Notes: a model not told the origin generated them from the sequence alone. Positions 17,340-26,457 are shown, counted from the stretch's first letter. The stretch: DNA of 64,000 nt from Desulfotalea sp. (GCA_002733995.1 NVXR01000033.1:111249-175248), one strand, 5' to 3'. A program made the numbers and translations.

Positions 17340-18428
17340 CTATACGCCGGCCACAGTTTCCGGCATTACAACCAGAGACTCGTTTCTGTCAAATACATAG
17401 AATGTATCAGGATCAAGGAAAATGTCGATTGTTTCATTGATGCCGAATTTGTGGACTCCCGATGCGAGCAGAACCCAGCGAACCCCAGCAACGTCAGTGT
17501 GAATATAGCTTTCAGAGCCAGTAATCTCGGTTATTGCAACCTTTGCCTTCACCCTGATATCCGTGTTCTTTCTCCGGTTTAAGTAGAGATTGTGTGGCCT
17601 GAAGGCAATGGTGTAGTTGTCGTCTGGAAGTTGTGGTAGCTTGCCGATAAGGGGTATTTCAACGTGACTTTTATAGAGCATACGGCCGTTGAGTTTTACA
17701 ACCGGCAAGGTGTTGAGGGGGGGATCGGATAGTGTTCTGGCGGTGATGAGATTGTTTGGTTTTGTAAATACATCAATGGTTGAGCCAAACTGGGTCACTT
17801 GGCCTTCGTGCAGGGTTGCAGTCCTGCCACCTAAGAGCAAGGCTTCGGATGGTTCTGTGGTTGCATAAACGAAAATGGCCCCGGTCTCAGCAAAGATACG
17901 GGGGAGTTCTTCTCGTAATTCTTCCCGAAGTTTGTAGTCAAGGTTCGCCAGAGGTTCATCGAGGAGTACGAGGTCTGCACCTTTGACAAGGGCCCTTGCA
18001 ATAGCGGTTCGCTGCTGTTGGCCGCCTGAAAGCTCATTTGGATTGCGGCCGAGCATGTTTTCCAGTTTTAAAAGAGAAGCCACTTTATCGACTCTTTCTT
18101 TTATCTCAGTTTTTCCAATTTTAGCGATACGCAGCGGTGAAGCTATGTTTTCAAAAACAGTGAGATTTGGATAGTTGATGAATTGCTGGTAAACCATGGC
18201 GGCATTGCGTTTTTGAACTTTGACGCCGGTTACATCTTTACCGGAAAAGTGAACCGTTCCAGCCGTTGGTTGATCCAGGCCTGCCATCAGACGCATGAGT
18301 GTGGTTTTACCTGAAAGCGTGGGGCCAAGAAGGATATTCAACGCTCCTGGTTCAAAAAGTAACGAAACGTTGGAAATATGGAAGCTTTTCCCAACTTTCT
18401 TACTTACATTGCGTAGCTCAAGTTGCAT
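17340..18428 (-). CDS. glpS: Glycerol ABC transporter ATPase lacking the H-loop histidine
   Basis: First gene of the transporter block, 362 aa, MalK-like. Walker A reads GPTLSGKTT, the signature LSGGQQQR is canonical, and Walker B LLDEPLANLD has the catalytic glutamate. The H-loop histidine, normally in THDQ, is missing: the segment reads YATTEPSEALLLGG. It pairs with GlpT, whose signature is the degenerate one. The C-terminal domain is a TOBE-like fold. ATG at 18428 follows GACGAGGAGAAGTA, a strong ribosome-binding site. The 715-bp gap before it should carry the main promoter of the transporter operon. Confidence 0.87.
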   Translation of the reverse strand: MQLELRNVSKKVGKSFHISNVSLLFEPGALNILLGPTLSGKTTLMRLMAGLDQPTAGTVHFSGKDVTGVKVQKRNAAMVYQQFINYPNLTVFENIASPLRIAKIGKTEIKERVDKVASLLKLENMLGRNPNELSGGQQQRTAIARALVKGADLVLLDEPLANLDYKLREELREELPRIFAETGAIFVYATTEPSEALLLGGRTATLHEGQVTQFGSTIDVFTKPNNLITARTLSDPPLNTLPVVKLNGRMLYKSHVEIPLIGKLPQLPDDNYTIAFRPHNLYLNRRKNTDIRVKAKVAITEITGSESYIHTDVAGVRWVLLASGVHKFGINETIDIFLDPDTFYVFDRNESLVVMPETVAGV

Positions 18429-19143
18429 TACTTCTCCTCGTCAATGGCGGCCGTGGTATGGGAACCGCCGGTTTGTTCTTAGATGTAGCCATCAAGTGCA
18501 TCACTCTCACTTTTGTACCGTAACCTCGAATATTTGCAGCTGCCACAATGCATCTGTACCACTATTTGCCAAATTACAGTCAGTGAGGGTGTTCACATTT
18601 GTACTGAGTAAATCATACAATGATACTGTCGTTGAAGGTTGTTCTGTGTGGCCGCGTTTCTGTGCATGGGGCGTTTATCAGCGGGGTCACCTGGAAAAGG
18701 GGATGGAAGCGTTACTGTGTGTTAAAGCGTTTGGAATTGCGGAGAAAAAGGTGCTCTCTCGTTGGTTGTTGTCTGCTTTGAGATTGGTTGTGGTGGAAAC
18801 TACAGACAAGTGCTGCCTTGCAACATTTTCAACTATGCTACAGCTGTTGGTTGTCCAGTCAGCTGTTGCTACATTGAAAACAGGTGTCATCATGATTGGC
18901 ACTCTGCTGAATTTAATAAATAGTTAGGAGAAAAGTTTCAGCTTATGTCGCTGCTGCTTTCACACGCAAGTCATTTTGATAATTAACCGAAATAAAATGC
19001 GGAGGCAAGTGAAAACAGTACGATGTTATACATTCTTGTGGAAATGCAAGATAAGGTAAACTTTTGCAACGACAAAGGTAGGCAAAGGTTGCCATACTGC
19101 CTGTGCAGAGCTTGAACTGTAACCATAAATAACCCTTTGCGAG
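18429..19143. other. Gene-poor regulatory region between glpR and glpS
   Basis: 715 bp with no supported gene. A plus-strand frame ending at 18927 begins inside glpS and shows no domain or bias. The region should contain the promoter of the glpS-V operon. The only shared element recognised is CAAGTGAAAAC at 19006-19016, identical to an 11-mer at the glpA promoter. Confidence 0.5.
19006..19016. promoter_or_regulatory. Shared 11-bp element upstream of the glp transporter operon
   Basis: CAAGTGAAAAC is identical to positions 10356-10366 beside the glpA promoter. It may be a GlpR half-site. It lies about 580 bp upstream of glpS, so its promoter would produce a long leader. Confidence 0.3.
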
Positions 19144-19911
19144 CTATGGCAGAGCGGTAATAACATTGACGTTGTTTAGTTTACAGATATCATTGAGTTT
19201 ACCATGTAAGGCCTTGTCTGTTACCATGGTTGTGATTTGAGAGATATGGCCGATACGAATGGGGGCGTTTCTGCTAAATTTCATGGAGTCAGCCACAAGG
19301 ATAATGTTTCTTGCGTTGTTTATAATTGCCTGGGCTACCCTTACTTCACGAAAATCATAATCAAGAAGAGAACCATCTTCATCGATGGCTGAAACACCGA
19401 TAACGGCATAGTCGACTTTGAATTGATTGATAAAATCAACCGTGGCAACGCCTATAATTCCCCCATCTGAACGTCGGACCTGGCCCCCTGCAATGATGAG
19501 TTCAATGTTTGGGTAATGTTTCATAATATCAATGGTGTTGATATTATTTGTGATAACAAGAAGTCCCCTGTGCTGGCTGAGAGAGTGGGCAACCTGCTCT
19601 GTGGTGGTACCAATGTTGAGAAGGAGTGAACTGTTGTCAGGTATAAGGTCTGCGGCACTGGCCCCGATAGCTTTTTTAGCAGCTGGGGCGAGCATGCGCC
19701 TTGCCTCGTAACTGACATTTTCGATACCAGAGCCTACAATTGCTCCTCCGTGAATCCGTTGGAGTAGCTGCTTGTCGCATAATTCGTTAAGATCTTTGCG
19801 TATTGTTTGAGGGGAAACAGTAAAATGTGAGGATAATTCATCCACTTCGACCCGACCACTTTTCCGGGCGAGTTCTAAAATCTTGTTTTGTCTGCCTGAC
19901 AGGATTTCCAT
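19144..19911 (-). CDS. glpR: DeoR-family transcriptional repressor, probable GlpR
   Basis: 255-aa DeoR/GlpR-type regulator. An N-terminal winged helix-turn-helix with the DeoR signature is at about residues 20-57 (VSPQTIRKDLNEL, then RIHGGA). The C-terminal sugar-phosphate sensing domain contains NIGTTTEQV and ITNNINT, with GGxxR (AGGQVRRSDGG) and ADSMKF. DeoR proteins of this type release DNA on binding a phosphorylated ligand, for GlpR glycerol 3-phosphate. It is on the same strand as, and upstream of, the glycerol operon, which supports the assignment. A palindrome at 19999-20010, about 90 bp upstream of its start, suggests autoregulation. Confidence 0.85.
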   Translation of the reverse strand: MEILSGRQNKILELARKSGRVEVDELSSHFTVSPQTIRKDLNELCDKQLLQRIHGGAIVGSGIENVSYEARRMLAPAAKKAIGASAADLIPDNSSLLLNIGTTTEQVAHSLSQHRGLLVITNNINTIDIMKHYPNIELIIAGGQVRRSDGGIIGVATVDFINQFKVDYAVIGVSAIDEDGSLLDYDFREVRVAQAIINNARNIILVADSMKFSRNAPIRIGHISQITTMVTDKALHGKLNDICKLNNVNVITALP

Positions 19912-20456
19912 ACAAGTTCCCCTCGCAAAATGATGTTTGATCGGACTGGTTGATTTTTTTTCTATTATTCAACTAAGGTTCAACAAAGTCAATTCGTATT
20001 TCATATGAAAGTTATATGTCGTATAAAACAATTCAAACGAAAGTGGGTTGTTGTGGGCCTTCTTTTTTCTTTTATTATTGCAGTGGGCAACTGCTTGAAA
20101 TCTTACCGGGCGTCGGAATACTTTTGCCGGGATATTTTGTTGAAGATATTGTTATATGAAAACTATTTAAATGGCTCTCCAGCGCTCGGGTAATCAAGGC
20201 AGGCGACAAACGAAGCCGGGATAGATATTTACACAAAAATAATTCTCTAGGTAAGAGAATAAAAGAACATAGGACAGATGCGTTTTAGGCAACTAAAGCA
20301 TCGCTTGTAGTAGCATTATCAATGCTGTCCGTCCCCTTGGTCGGGGGCTTTGCAGTGATTTACCTTTTGGCAAAGGCCATAATGGACGTCGTTGGACGAA
20401 TACTGGCGAGTTACGAAAGTAGTTTATGCGAAAATGGTACAATTAACAGAGGGAAT
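19912..20456. other. Divergent intergenic region glpR / EamA transporter
   Basis: 545 bp. It holds the TTTCATATGAAA palindrome and AT-rich promoter-like sequence. A 62-codon frame at 20005-20193 with one hydrophobic stretch has no ribosome-binding site or recognisable family. Open frame continues upstream of the EamA start to 20322 but is not family-like. Confidence 0.45.
19999..20010. promoter_or_regulatory. Palindrome TTTCATATGAAA upstream of glpR
   Basis: A perfect 12-bp palindrome 88 bp upstream of the glpR start, differing by one base from TTTCACATGAAA at the glpA promoter. It is a candidate GlpR autoregulatory operator. Confidence 0.4.
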
Positions 20457-21365
20457 ATGAATCGTTTGCAGGCAAATTTACTGCTGACTGTAGCTGCTAT
20501 GATCTGGGGCTCGAGTTTTGTTGTACAACAAATTGCTACCGGGGAGTTGGGGACTATTACGTTTACCGGGGCACGTTTTTTACTTGGTGGTCTGCTTGTG
20601 TTGCCTTTTGCTCTGCATCAATTTGCTTATGTTTCTGCAAATGAGCGTACGTTTTCGCCAAAAGACTGGGGGGGGCTTTTGCTTACAGGTTGTGTCCTTT
20701 TTATTGCGGCAGCTCTACAGCAGCACGGTATTCTCAGGACAACGGTTATTAACTCCGGGTTTCTCACTGCGCTGTATGTTCCCCTTGTTCCTGTTATCGG
20801 TCTCATTTTTTTGAAAAGAAAGGTGCACTTTTCTATTTGGCCAGCGTCCTGTTTTTGTTTTCTTGGCACTTTTATTTTGAGTGGAGCGAGGGGTGTTGAG
20901 CTTGCAATTGGAGATTTATGGGTGCTGTCCAGCACCGTATTCTGGGCGAGTCATGTCATTCTTGTGGGAATTATGGCCTCGAAAACCCGGGCTCCCCTCG
21001 TTGTTGCCTGCAGCCAATTTCTGATTTGTGGGATTGTGGGATTGTCAGTGGGGCTTGTGGTTGAGGCGCCATCGCTGAGCCAGGTATCTAGTGCAGCTTG
21101 GGGGATCTGTTATATGGGTGTTTTCCCTGTTGCCATAGCGTTTACCCTTCAGGTGGTGGGCCAACGCTTTACAGCCGCGGCTGATGCCGCAATTATTCTT
21201 AGTTCAGAGACGGTGTTTGCAGCTATGGGGGGGATGATCTTTCTTGGGGAGCGTCTGAGTCTGTTGCAACTCTCAGGGGCGGCCATGATTCTCGTTGCAA
21301 TATTACTGGTTGAGTTGCTGAACCTCAGCGGCCTTGGCAAGGCAAGGCCGCTGGAAAAGATATGA
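20457..21365 (+). CDS. EamA/DMT-family transporter
   Basis: 302-aa inner-membrane protein with about ten transmembrane segments in two EamA repeats, the drug/metabolite transporter superfamily. Such proteins usually export amino acids or other small metabolites; the substrate cannot be told from sequence. The frame is open to 20322, but the ATG at 20457 is preceded by GAGGG, and MNRLQANLLL with the following IWGSSFVVQQ is the typical family start. It stands alone, converging on the CHASE2 kinase gene 51 bp downstream. Confidence 0.85.
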   Translation: MNRLQANLLLTVAAMIWGSSFVVQQIATGELGTITFTGARFLLGGLLVLPFALHQFAYVSANERTFSPKDWGGLLLTGCVLFIAAALQQHGILRTTVINSGFLTALYVPLVPVIGLIFLKRKVHFSIWPASCFCFLGTFILSGARGVELAIGDLWVLSSTVFWASHVILVGIMASKTRAPLVVACSQFLICGIVGLSVGLVVEAPSLSQVSSAAWGICYMGVFPVAIAFTLQVVGQRFTAAADAAIILSSETVFAAMGGMIFLGERLSLLQLSGAAMILVAILLVELLNLSGLGKARPLEKI

Positions 21366-21416
21366 GGATAGTATCTTTTGATAAAAGGCTGTTGTTAGAG
21401 GTTGAGGGACATCGGA

Positions 21417-24377
21417 CTAACGGTCTAGTTCCGTTCGCACTGCGTGGCCAAGCTCTTCCATCGTGTACGGTTTTTGGATATAGCCCCCCGCCCCCAATTT
21501 TTGGGTTGTTCGGACGTCATCTGACTCTGAGTAACCACTGGAAATAATGGCTTTTTGGTAGGGGTGGATCTGGAGGATTTTTTTGTATGTCTCCAGGCCG
21601 CTCATCTGGCCAGGCATGATCATGTCAAGCATCACAAGGTCAACGGCAGACTTGGCGAGGATGCTCAGTGCCTCGGTGCCGTTTTGCACAGTAATTACCT
21701 TGTAGCCAAGGTGATGCAACATGTTCCCGGCGATTGTCAGTTGCTCCTCCAGATCGTCGAGTATAAGCACGGTTTCTCGGCCTTTGTAGTGGTTAGACTT
21801 GTTTTTGTGTCCAATGATCTGCTCAGTAGTTGCTGGCAGGTAAATAGAAATAACTGTTCCCTGCTCGTGGCTGCTGGAGATATCAAGGTATCCGTAATGG
21901 TCCTTGATTGTTGCCCAGATAATAGCCATTCCAAGACCCGTTCCTTGTTTATGGGTGGGCTTTTTTGTGTAAAAAGGTTCAAAAATACGTGGAATATCAC
22001 TGGTAGGTATACCAATGCCATTGTCCTGTATGCTGAGGAGAGCATAGTCTCCCGCGGGGATATCTTCATAGCCTTTTACGACCTGTTGTATCGAAACCTT
22101 TGCTGTTGAAATAACGATTTTACCACCAGTAGGCATGGCCTCCATTGCATTATTTACAAGGTTCATAACTGTTTTAGATATATGCACGGGGGAACATTTT
22201 ATATTGACGTGAGGCTCTGCCAGTTTAGTTTCAATGCTGACAAACGGTTGCTGTTGCATTGCCTGGTTGTGTTCTGTTGACTCGAGGTAATCAGAGATGA
22301 TGGTGTTGAGATTAGATACCTCCTGAGGATGAACATTACGTCCTGTAAGGGTGAGGAGGTCTTGGACAATAATGGCCGCTTTTTCGCCTGATTTTTTGAT
22401 CAGCGAAATTTTTTTGTACAGAGGATCATCTTCTGCAAGATCTGCCAAGATCATATCCGGATATGATACCAGTCCGCTGAGTATGTTGTTGAGGTCATGG
22501 GCAACACCTGCTGCAAGGTTGCCCATGGTTTCCATTTTTTTTGCTTGGAGGAGCTGGTCTTCTATCTGTTTTCTTTGGGTTATATCTTTTACAATTCCTT
22601 GGGTTCCTGTGAATGTGCTGGAGCCAGATTTGTCTTTTTTGTAAAGCCCTGCTGCCGAAACACTGAAGTAGCGGACCTCACCGGTGCGGTGGGGGGTATC
22701 AAGGGTAAGCCGAAGTCTCACTTCAAAGTCATAGGTCGCTCGGATACCGGTTCTTCTCTCATTGAGTTTGAATTGCGCCTTCTCCCGATCCTCAGGGATG
22801 ACCAGGCTGAAAATAGAGCTGCCAAGAACAGGCCACTGCAGCCTTTTATATTTAGCTATGGCTGAGCTGATAAAAATTATCTTACCGTTTTTATCGAGAC
22901 GAAAAATGATGTCCGGTATGGTGTTCAGGATTGACTGAAGGTTTTCCTGGCTTGATTCTAGTAACTCCAGAGCACTTCCGGCTTCGGTGGCGGAACGTTT
23001 TTGGAAGTACTTGTATTTGAGGGTGAGGAGAAAGAAAAAATTAAGAAGAAGACAGTTACAGGCCAATAAGGGAGAAAAGAGAAGGCCCAGTTGCCAGGCG
23101 CTAAAAACAGAACTTATTCCAAGAAGACCGAGGGTGGCTAGGAGGATGGCACAGATCCACGGTGTTGAAAATCGTGCAATGCATAGGGCAAAGAGTGAGG
23201 CGAGAAAGAAACTGAGTATCGTTTCGATGACCCAAAATAGGTCTCCCCGGACGCTATGCCTTGTTGCCGTTAAAGATTGGTATGCCAGCTTATGGATATC
23301 AACCATGGAGATACTGTCTCCATTGGTTAGTTGGTATTCCTGAGCGATTCCTGATGCTGTGATGCCGACAAAAACGATTTTGTCCTTGAAAATTGCAGGA
23401 TCAAAGTCGTCATTGAACACATCTGCAGCTGAAATAGTCGTGCCATGGGAGTCCGAATAGCCGCTGATTATTACATTGCCTTTGCGGTCGATGGGGAAAT
23501 TTCCTGGAGTAATATATCTCGTTCCAAGTTTGCCCATTGTTAGTGAAAGAGCATGGCTTTCTTTTAACCTGAGGAAAATTTCTAGGGCAAAAGAGGGGTA
23601 TGCTTTTCCCTCAAATTCAAGCAGAAGCGGCAGGCGTCTGAAAATCCCATCTTTGTCAGGTGTGCCGTTGAAAAAACCAGATGCAGTATGTGATGTTAAA
23701 AGAGTCGGGTTGTTGCAGAGGATGTTGTTTGCTGTGTACAGAGAGAGAGGGTGTGGTGGTTGATCGGTGTTGGTGAACTGTAAAGAGATAGGTTGTGGAC
23801 GGCACTTGAGTTCTAGGTCGTCCGTTTGCTGGAAGAGAAATTCGTAGCCAAGCACATAGTTGCCTGTTGCAAATGTTTTTGCGAGGTAGATGTCATGGTC
23901 GGTTAGAATCTCGGGCACTGTGGAAGTTTCTATGGCGTTTGCAAGTTCGTGGGCTAGGGAGCGAGGCCTGTGGCTAGGAGACGTCCTGTCCATCTCGGGA
24001 AACAGAATATTTATAGCAATTATTTTACTGCCCCCCTCCTGGATTTTTTCAAGAAGTTTGGCTAGGCGATATCGGGACCATGGCCATTGGCCATACTGCT
24101 TGAGGCTGTTGTCGTCAATTGAAATGGTTATGGTCTCTGATTGTGTGGTTTCAACTGTTGTTACATTAAGCAGGAAATCCAACGCCTTCTGATTGATGAC
24201 TATGCCAAGCGGGGTGTAAGTATGTATAATAATAATGAAAAAAGTAAGAATAACGCTCGGGTAAAAAAGGGAACGGAGCAAGGGCTTTTCTGTTGATTCG
24301 CGGGAACTGATTTGGGGAAATGATTGTTGTTGGTTTTGCATTTTTTCCAAAAATGGGTTCAGAGAGGTATCAAGCAA
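21417..24377 (-). CDS. CHASE2-domain hybrid sensor histidine kinase
   Basis: 986-aa membrane kinase. In order: an N-terminal transmembrane helix (about 38-60); a large periplasmic CHASE2 sensor domain (about 65-385, with ITISIDDNSL and GQWPWSRYRLA); two to three transmembrane helices (about 385-460); a PAS domain (about 470-610); a HisKA domain with the phosphorylatable histidine H627 in AAGVAHDLNN; a HATPase domain (about 725-845, IQDNGIGIP, GTGLGMAI); and a C-terminal receiver domain (about 865-980) with phosphoacceptor D918 in VMLDMIMPG and the conserved lysine in IQKPYT. It is last in a three-gene operon after a FecR-domain protein and an OmpA-domain lipoprotein, 14 bp downstream of the latter. 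It likely senses an envelope signal; no DNA-binding partner is encoded nearby. A second in-frame Met 12 codons in is an alternative start. Confidence 0.88.
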   Translation of the reverse strand: MLDTSLNPFLEKMQNQQQSFPQISSRESTEKPLLRSLFYPSVILTFFIIIIHTYTPLGIVINQKALDFLLNVTTVETTQSETITISIDDNSLKQYGQWPWSRYRLAKLLEKIQEGGSKIIAINILFPEMDRTSPSHRPRSLAHELANAIETSTVPEILTDHDIYLAKTFATGNYVLGYEFLFQQTDDLELKCRPQPISLQFTNTDQPPHPLSLYTANNILCNNPTLLTSHTASGFFNGTPDKDGIFRRLPLLLEFEGKAYPSFALEIFLRLKESHALSLTMGKLGTRYITPGNFPIDRKGNVIISGYSDSHGTTISAADVFNDDFDPAIFKDKIVFVGITASGIAQEYQLTNGDSISMVDIHKLAYQSLTATRHSVRGDLFWVIETILSFFLASLFALCIARFSTPWICAILLATLGLLGISSVFSAWQLGLLFSPLLACNCLLLNFFFLLTLKYKYFQKRSATEAGSALELLESSQENLQSILNTIPDIIFRLDKNGKIIFISSAIAKYKRLQWPVLGSSIFSLVIPEDREKAQFKLNERRTGIRATYDFEVRLRLTLDTPHRTGEVRYFSVSAAGLYKKDKSGSSTFTGTQGIVKDITQRKQIEDQLLQAKKMETMGNLAAGVAHDLNNILSGLVSYPDMILADLAEDDPLYKKISLIKKSGEKAAIIVQDLLTLTGRNVHPQEVSNLNTIISDYLESTEHNQAMQQQPFVSIETKLAEPHVNIKCSPVHISKTVMNLVNNAMEAMPTGGKIVISTAKVSIQQVVKGYEDIPAGDYALLSIQDNGIGIPTSDIPRIFEPFYTKKPTHKQGTGLGMAIIWATIKDHYGYLDISSSHEQGTVISIYLPATTEQIIGHKNKSNHYKGRETVLILDDLEEQLTIAGNMLHHLGYKVITVQNGTEALSILAKSAVDLVMLDMIMPGQMSGLETYKKILQIHPYQKAIISSGYSESDDVRTTQKLGAGGYIQKPYTMEELGHAVRTELDR

Positions 24378-24391
24378 CAGTATTACTTCTG

Positions 24392-25009
24392 CTATCTTAC
24401 AACTACCTCAACGCGCCTATTTTTAGGCTCATGTACATTGTCTTTTGTCGGGATAAGTGGGTTCATTTCTCCGTGGGAAGTGGTTTGTATGTGTTGCCTC
24501 TCCACCCCTTTGCTTACAAGTATTTTGGCAATAGCTTTTGCCCTGTTTTGTGATAAACGTAGATTGTATCGAGGGTTGCCCGCAGTGTCGGTGTGGCCGA
24601 TGACAATGATATCCTTGGAGTTTCGTTTTTCGGCTGTGGCAAGAACGTCCAGTATTCTGGTTTTTGATGCAGGTGTGAGTTTGTTAGAATCTCGTTGAAA
24701 GTAAAGTATAAAATGGACGGGTTGCTCGGGAAGGATTGCCAGGGCTTCTGCAAAATCTTTTTGGATGGCAGCAGCAGAAATAATTTTTGGTGTTGTTGGT
24801 GTGCCTTGTCTACCTTTAACCGTTGTAGCCTCCAGGGCGTGGCAGATAGCGATAGAGCCGCCGTCAGAAGTGACGGTTACTTCTCCCAGTTTGCCGTCGG
24901 GGTCAGGTAGAAGGACGACTGTTGTCTGTTTTGCACAGCCACTTATGGCAAAAATGAGAGTAATAAAAATGAAGAAAATTCTTTGATTGAACCATTGAGT
25001 AACAATCAT
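24392..25009 (-). CDS. OmpA-family lipoprotein
   Basis: 205 aa. It has a lipoprotein signal with lipobox ISGC at about residues 22-25, so the mature protein is lipid-anchored. The C-terminal half is an OmpA/Pal-like peptidoglycan-binding domain: FQRDSNKLTP, VIGHTDTAGN, LSQNRAKAI, PKNRRVEV. It would bridge the outer membrane and the cell wall in the periplasm. It sits between the FecR protein gene (26 bp upstream) and the CHASE2 kinase gene (14 bp downstream), suggesting a shared envelope-sensing role. Confidence 0.85.
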   Translation of the reverse strand: MIVTQWFNQRIFFIFITLIFAISGCAKQTTVVLLPDPDGKLGEVTVTSDGGSIAICHALEATTVKGRQGTPTTPKIISAAAIQKDFAEALAILPEQPVHFILYFQRDSNKLTPASKTRILDVLATAEKRNSKDIIVIGHTDTAGNPRYNLRLSQNRAKAIAKILVSKGVERQHIQTTSHGEMNPLIPTKDNVHEPKNRRVEVVVR

Positions 25010-25035
25010 GTTATATCCTTGTAATTGTGAGGAGA

Positions 25036-25482
25036 TCAGTCTATTTTGACGAGAAACTTTGTACCTCGAACTCCGAGGGTCGCGTCCGGCGTTTCTAGGG
25101 TTATCTTGTCCGGGGCAAGCTTTGCTATTTGTCCGGAAATAAAAGAGAATGTTCCTGTAATTAATGTTGCAACAAAGGATAGTTCTTGGGCTGCCGGGTG
25201 GAAGAGAAACTCTGTAATGGACATTTCACTGTTTGAACCAAGGGATACGACGGTGTCGTCGTCGAAAATAAGCCCTACGTTGCTGTTTGGCCCTGTTCGG
25301 ATAGAATCGCCTTGATTAAGTTTCATGTTAGCTAGGGCTTTAATGGTGGAGGTCGCGTTTATGAGATGGACCTCACCTGAGACTGATTTTATGATGCCAA
25401 TAGTTCCTAAGGCGCGGGCGTCGATGGATGGAAAAAACAATAAGCCACTGATTAAGATCAAGGATAAAAAAAATGTTTGCAT
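25036..25482 (-). CDS. Secreted FecR-domain protein
   Basis: 148 aa with an N-terminal signal peptide (about 1-24, cleavage near ARA). The rest is a single FecR-like domain: VSGEVHLIN, LNQGDSIRTG, GLIFDDDTVVSLG, and the C-terminal TPDATLGVRGTKF. It lacks the cytoplasmic anti-sigma part of true FecR, so it is a periplasmic stand-alone sensor or ligand domain. First gene of the FecR-OmpA-CHASE2 kinase operon. Molecular role unknown. Confidence 0.83.
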   Translation of the reverse strand: MQTFFLSLILISGLLFFPSIDARALGTIGIIKSVSGEVHLINATSTIKALANMKLNQGDSIRTGPNSNVGLIFDDDTVVSLGSNSEMSITEFLFHPAAQELSFVATLITGTFSFISGQIAKLAPDKITLETPDATLGVRGTKFLVKID

Positions 25483-25789
25483 AATGTATGTCTCTCAATT
25501 TGTTTTTCACACCGATTGGATAGGTACTCATTCCAGTAAAGAGGAAGTAATGATTCCATACAATTCTAACAAACAATTGAGTATTATGCTACGCTGTAAA
25601 ATGATTTTTGATGAAAATATCTTGCTTTTTTTGCAATCTTTCTTAAAAGGGGAGTATAAGAAGAAGTCTAGTGATTGACTAGGAATCCGCTTGATTGTAG
25701 TGGGTTTTTCCTGAAGTAATTTTAAATTATCTGCAATACTATACTCTTAAGTAAGTCTGTTAACTTTTAATCCTCCTCGGGAGAAAAAT
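25483..25789. other. Divergent intergenic region FecR operon / upp
   Basis: 307 bp, AT-rich, with promoters expected in both directions. No coding frame or RNA gene could be supported, and no PyrR-type attenuator was recognised before upp. Confidence 0.45.
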
Positions 25790-26416
25790 ATGGCCGTACA
25801 CATAGCGGATCATCCGCTCATAAAGCATAAACTCGGTTTAATGCGTCAATACGACATTTCAACCAAAGATTTCAGAGATCTTTCATCTGAACTTGCCAGG
25901 TTGTTGACCTATGAGGCAGCAAAAGACCTCCCCACAGAGAAGAAGATTATTCAGGGTTGGGCGGGTCCTGTTGAAGTGGATCAGCTTAAAGGCAAAAAGA
26001 TAACGATTGTACCAATTCTTCGTGCAGGCCTTGGTATGATGGATGGGGTAATCGATTTGATTCCATCGGCCAAAGTAAGTGTTGTTGGTTATTATCGGAA
26101 TGAAGACACTCTGAAGCCGGTTGAATATTATGTAAAGCTAGCCAGTGGTATTGAGGAGCGGGTTGCGCTTATTCTTGATCCAATGCTCGCAACGGGTGGA
26201 ACTCTGTTGGCAACAATCGAGACGCTTAAAAAAGCTGGCTGTAAAAAGATCAAAGGACTCTTCCTGGTGGCTGCTCCTGAGGGGTTGAAGGTGATAACTG
26301 ACGCCCATCCGGATGTAGAAATATATATTGCTTCACTGGATGAGCGACTCAATGAGGTCGGTTACATCTTGCCGGGGCTTGGGGATGCCGGAGACAAAAT
26401 CTTTGGTACTAAGTAA
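25790..26416 (+). CDS. upp: Uracil phosphoribosyltransferase
   Basis: Converts uracil and PRPP to UMP (pyrimidine salvage). 208 aa as in E. coli. Starts [15 protein letters not shown] with a good ribosome-binding site (CGGGAGAAAAAT). The PRPP-binding loop is [10 protein letters not shown], and [11 protein letters not shown] is the family motif. It is followed by uraA, so import and capture of uracil are paired, although a strong terminator lies between them. Confidence 0.97.
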   Translation: MAVHIADHPLIKHKLGLMRQYDISTKDFRDLSSELARLLTYEAAKDLPTEKKIIQGWAGPVEVDQLKGKKITIVPILRAGLGMMDGVIDLIPSAKVSVVGYYRNEDTLKPVEYYVKLASGIEERVALILDPMLATGGTLLATIETLKKAGCKKIKGLFLVAAPEGLKVITDAHPDVEIYIASLDERLNEVGYILPGLGDAGDKIFGTK

Positions 26417-26421
26417 GGTTA

Positions 26422-26457
26422 AGAGCCATTACAGTTACTGTAATGGCTCTTTTTTTG
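26422..26457 (+). terminator. Intrinsic terminator between upp and uraA
   Basis: 13-bp perfect stem AGAGCCATTACAG/CTGTAATGGCTCT with a TTA loop, followed by a run of T. It lies 5 bp past the upp stop and 70 bp before uraA, so uraA depends on read-through or on its own promoter. Confidence 0.88.

Noticed and set aside
18295..18927. 210-codon plus-strand frame overlapping the 5' end of glpS and the glpR-glpS gap
   Set aside because: It begins inside glpS, has no domain or ribosome-binding site, and its translation looks like low-complexity noise rich in cysteine and serine. I treat it as a shadow plus chance extension.
20005..20193. 62-codon frame with one hydrophobic segment between glpR and the EamA gene
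   Set aside because: No ribosome-binding site or family; overlaps the probable glpR operator region. Cannot be excluded as a small membrane peptide, but not supported.
25683..25789. PyrR-type attenuator before upp
   Set aside because: No terminator/antiterminator pair is visible in the leader; the strong hairpin with T-run lies after upp, not before it.
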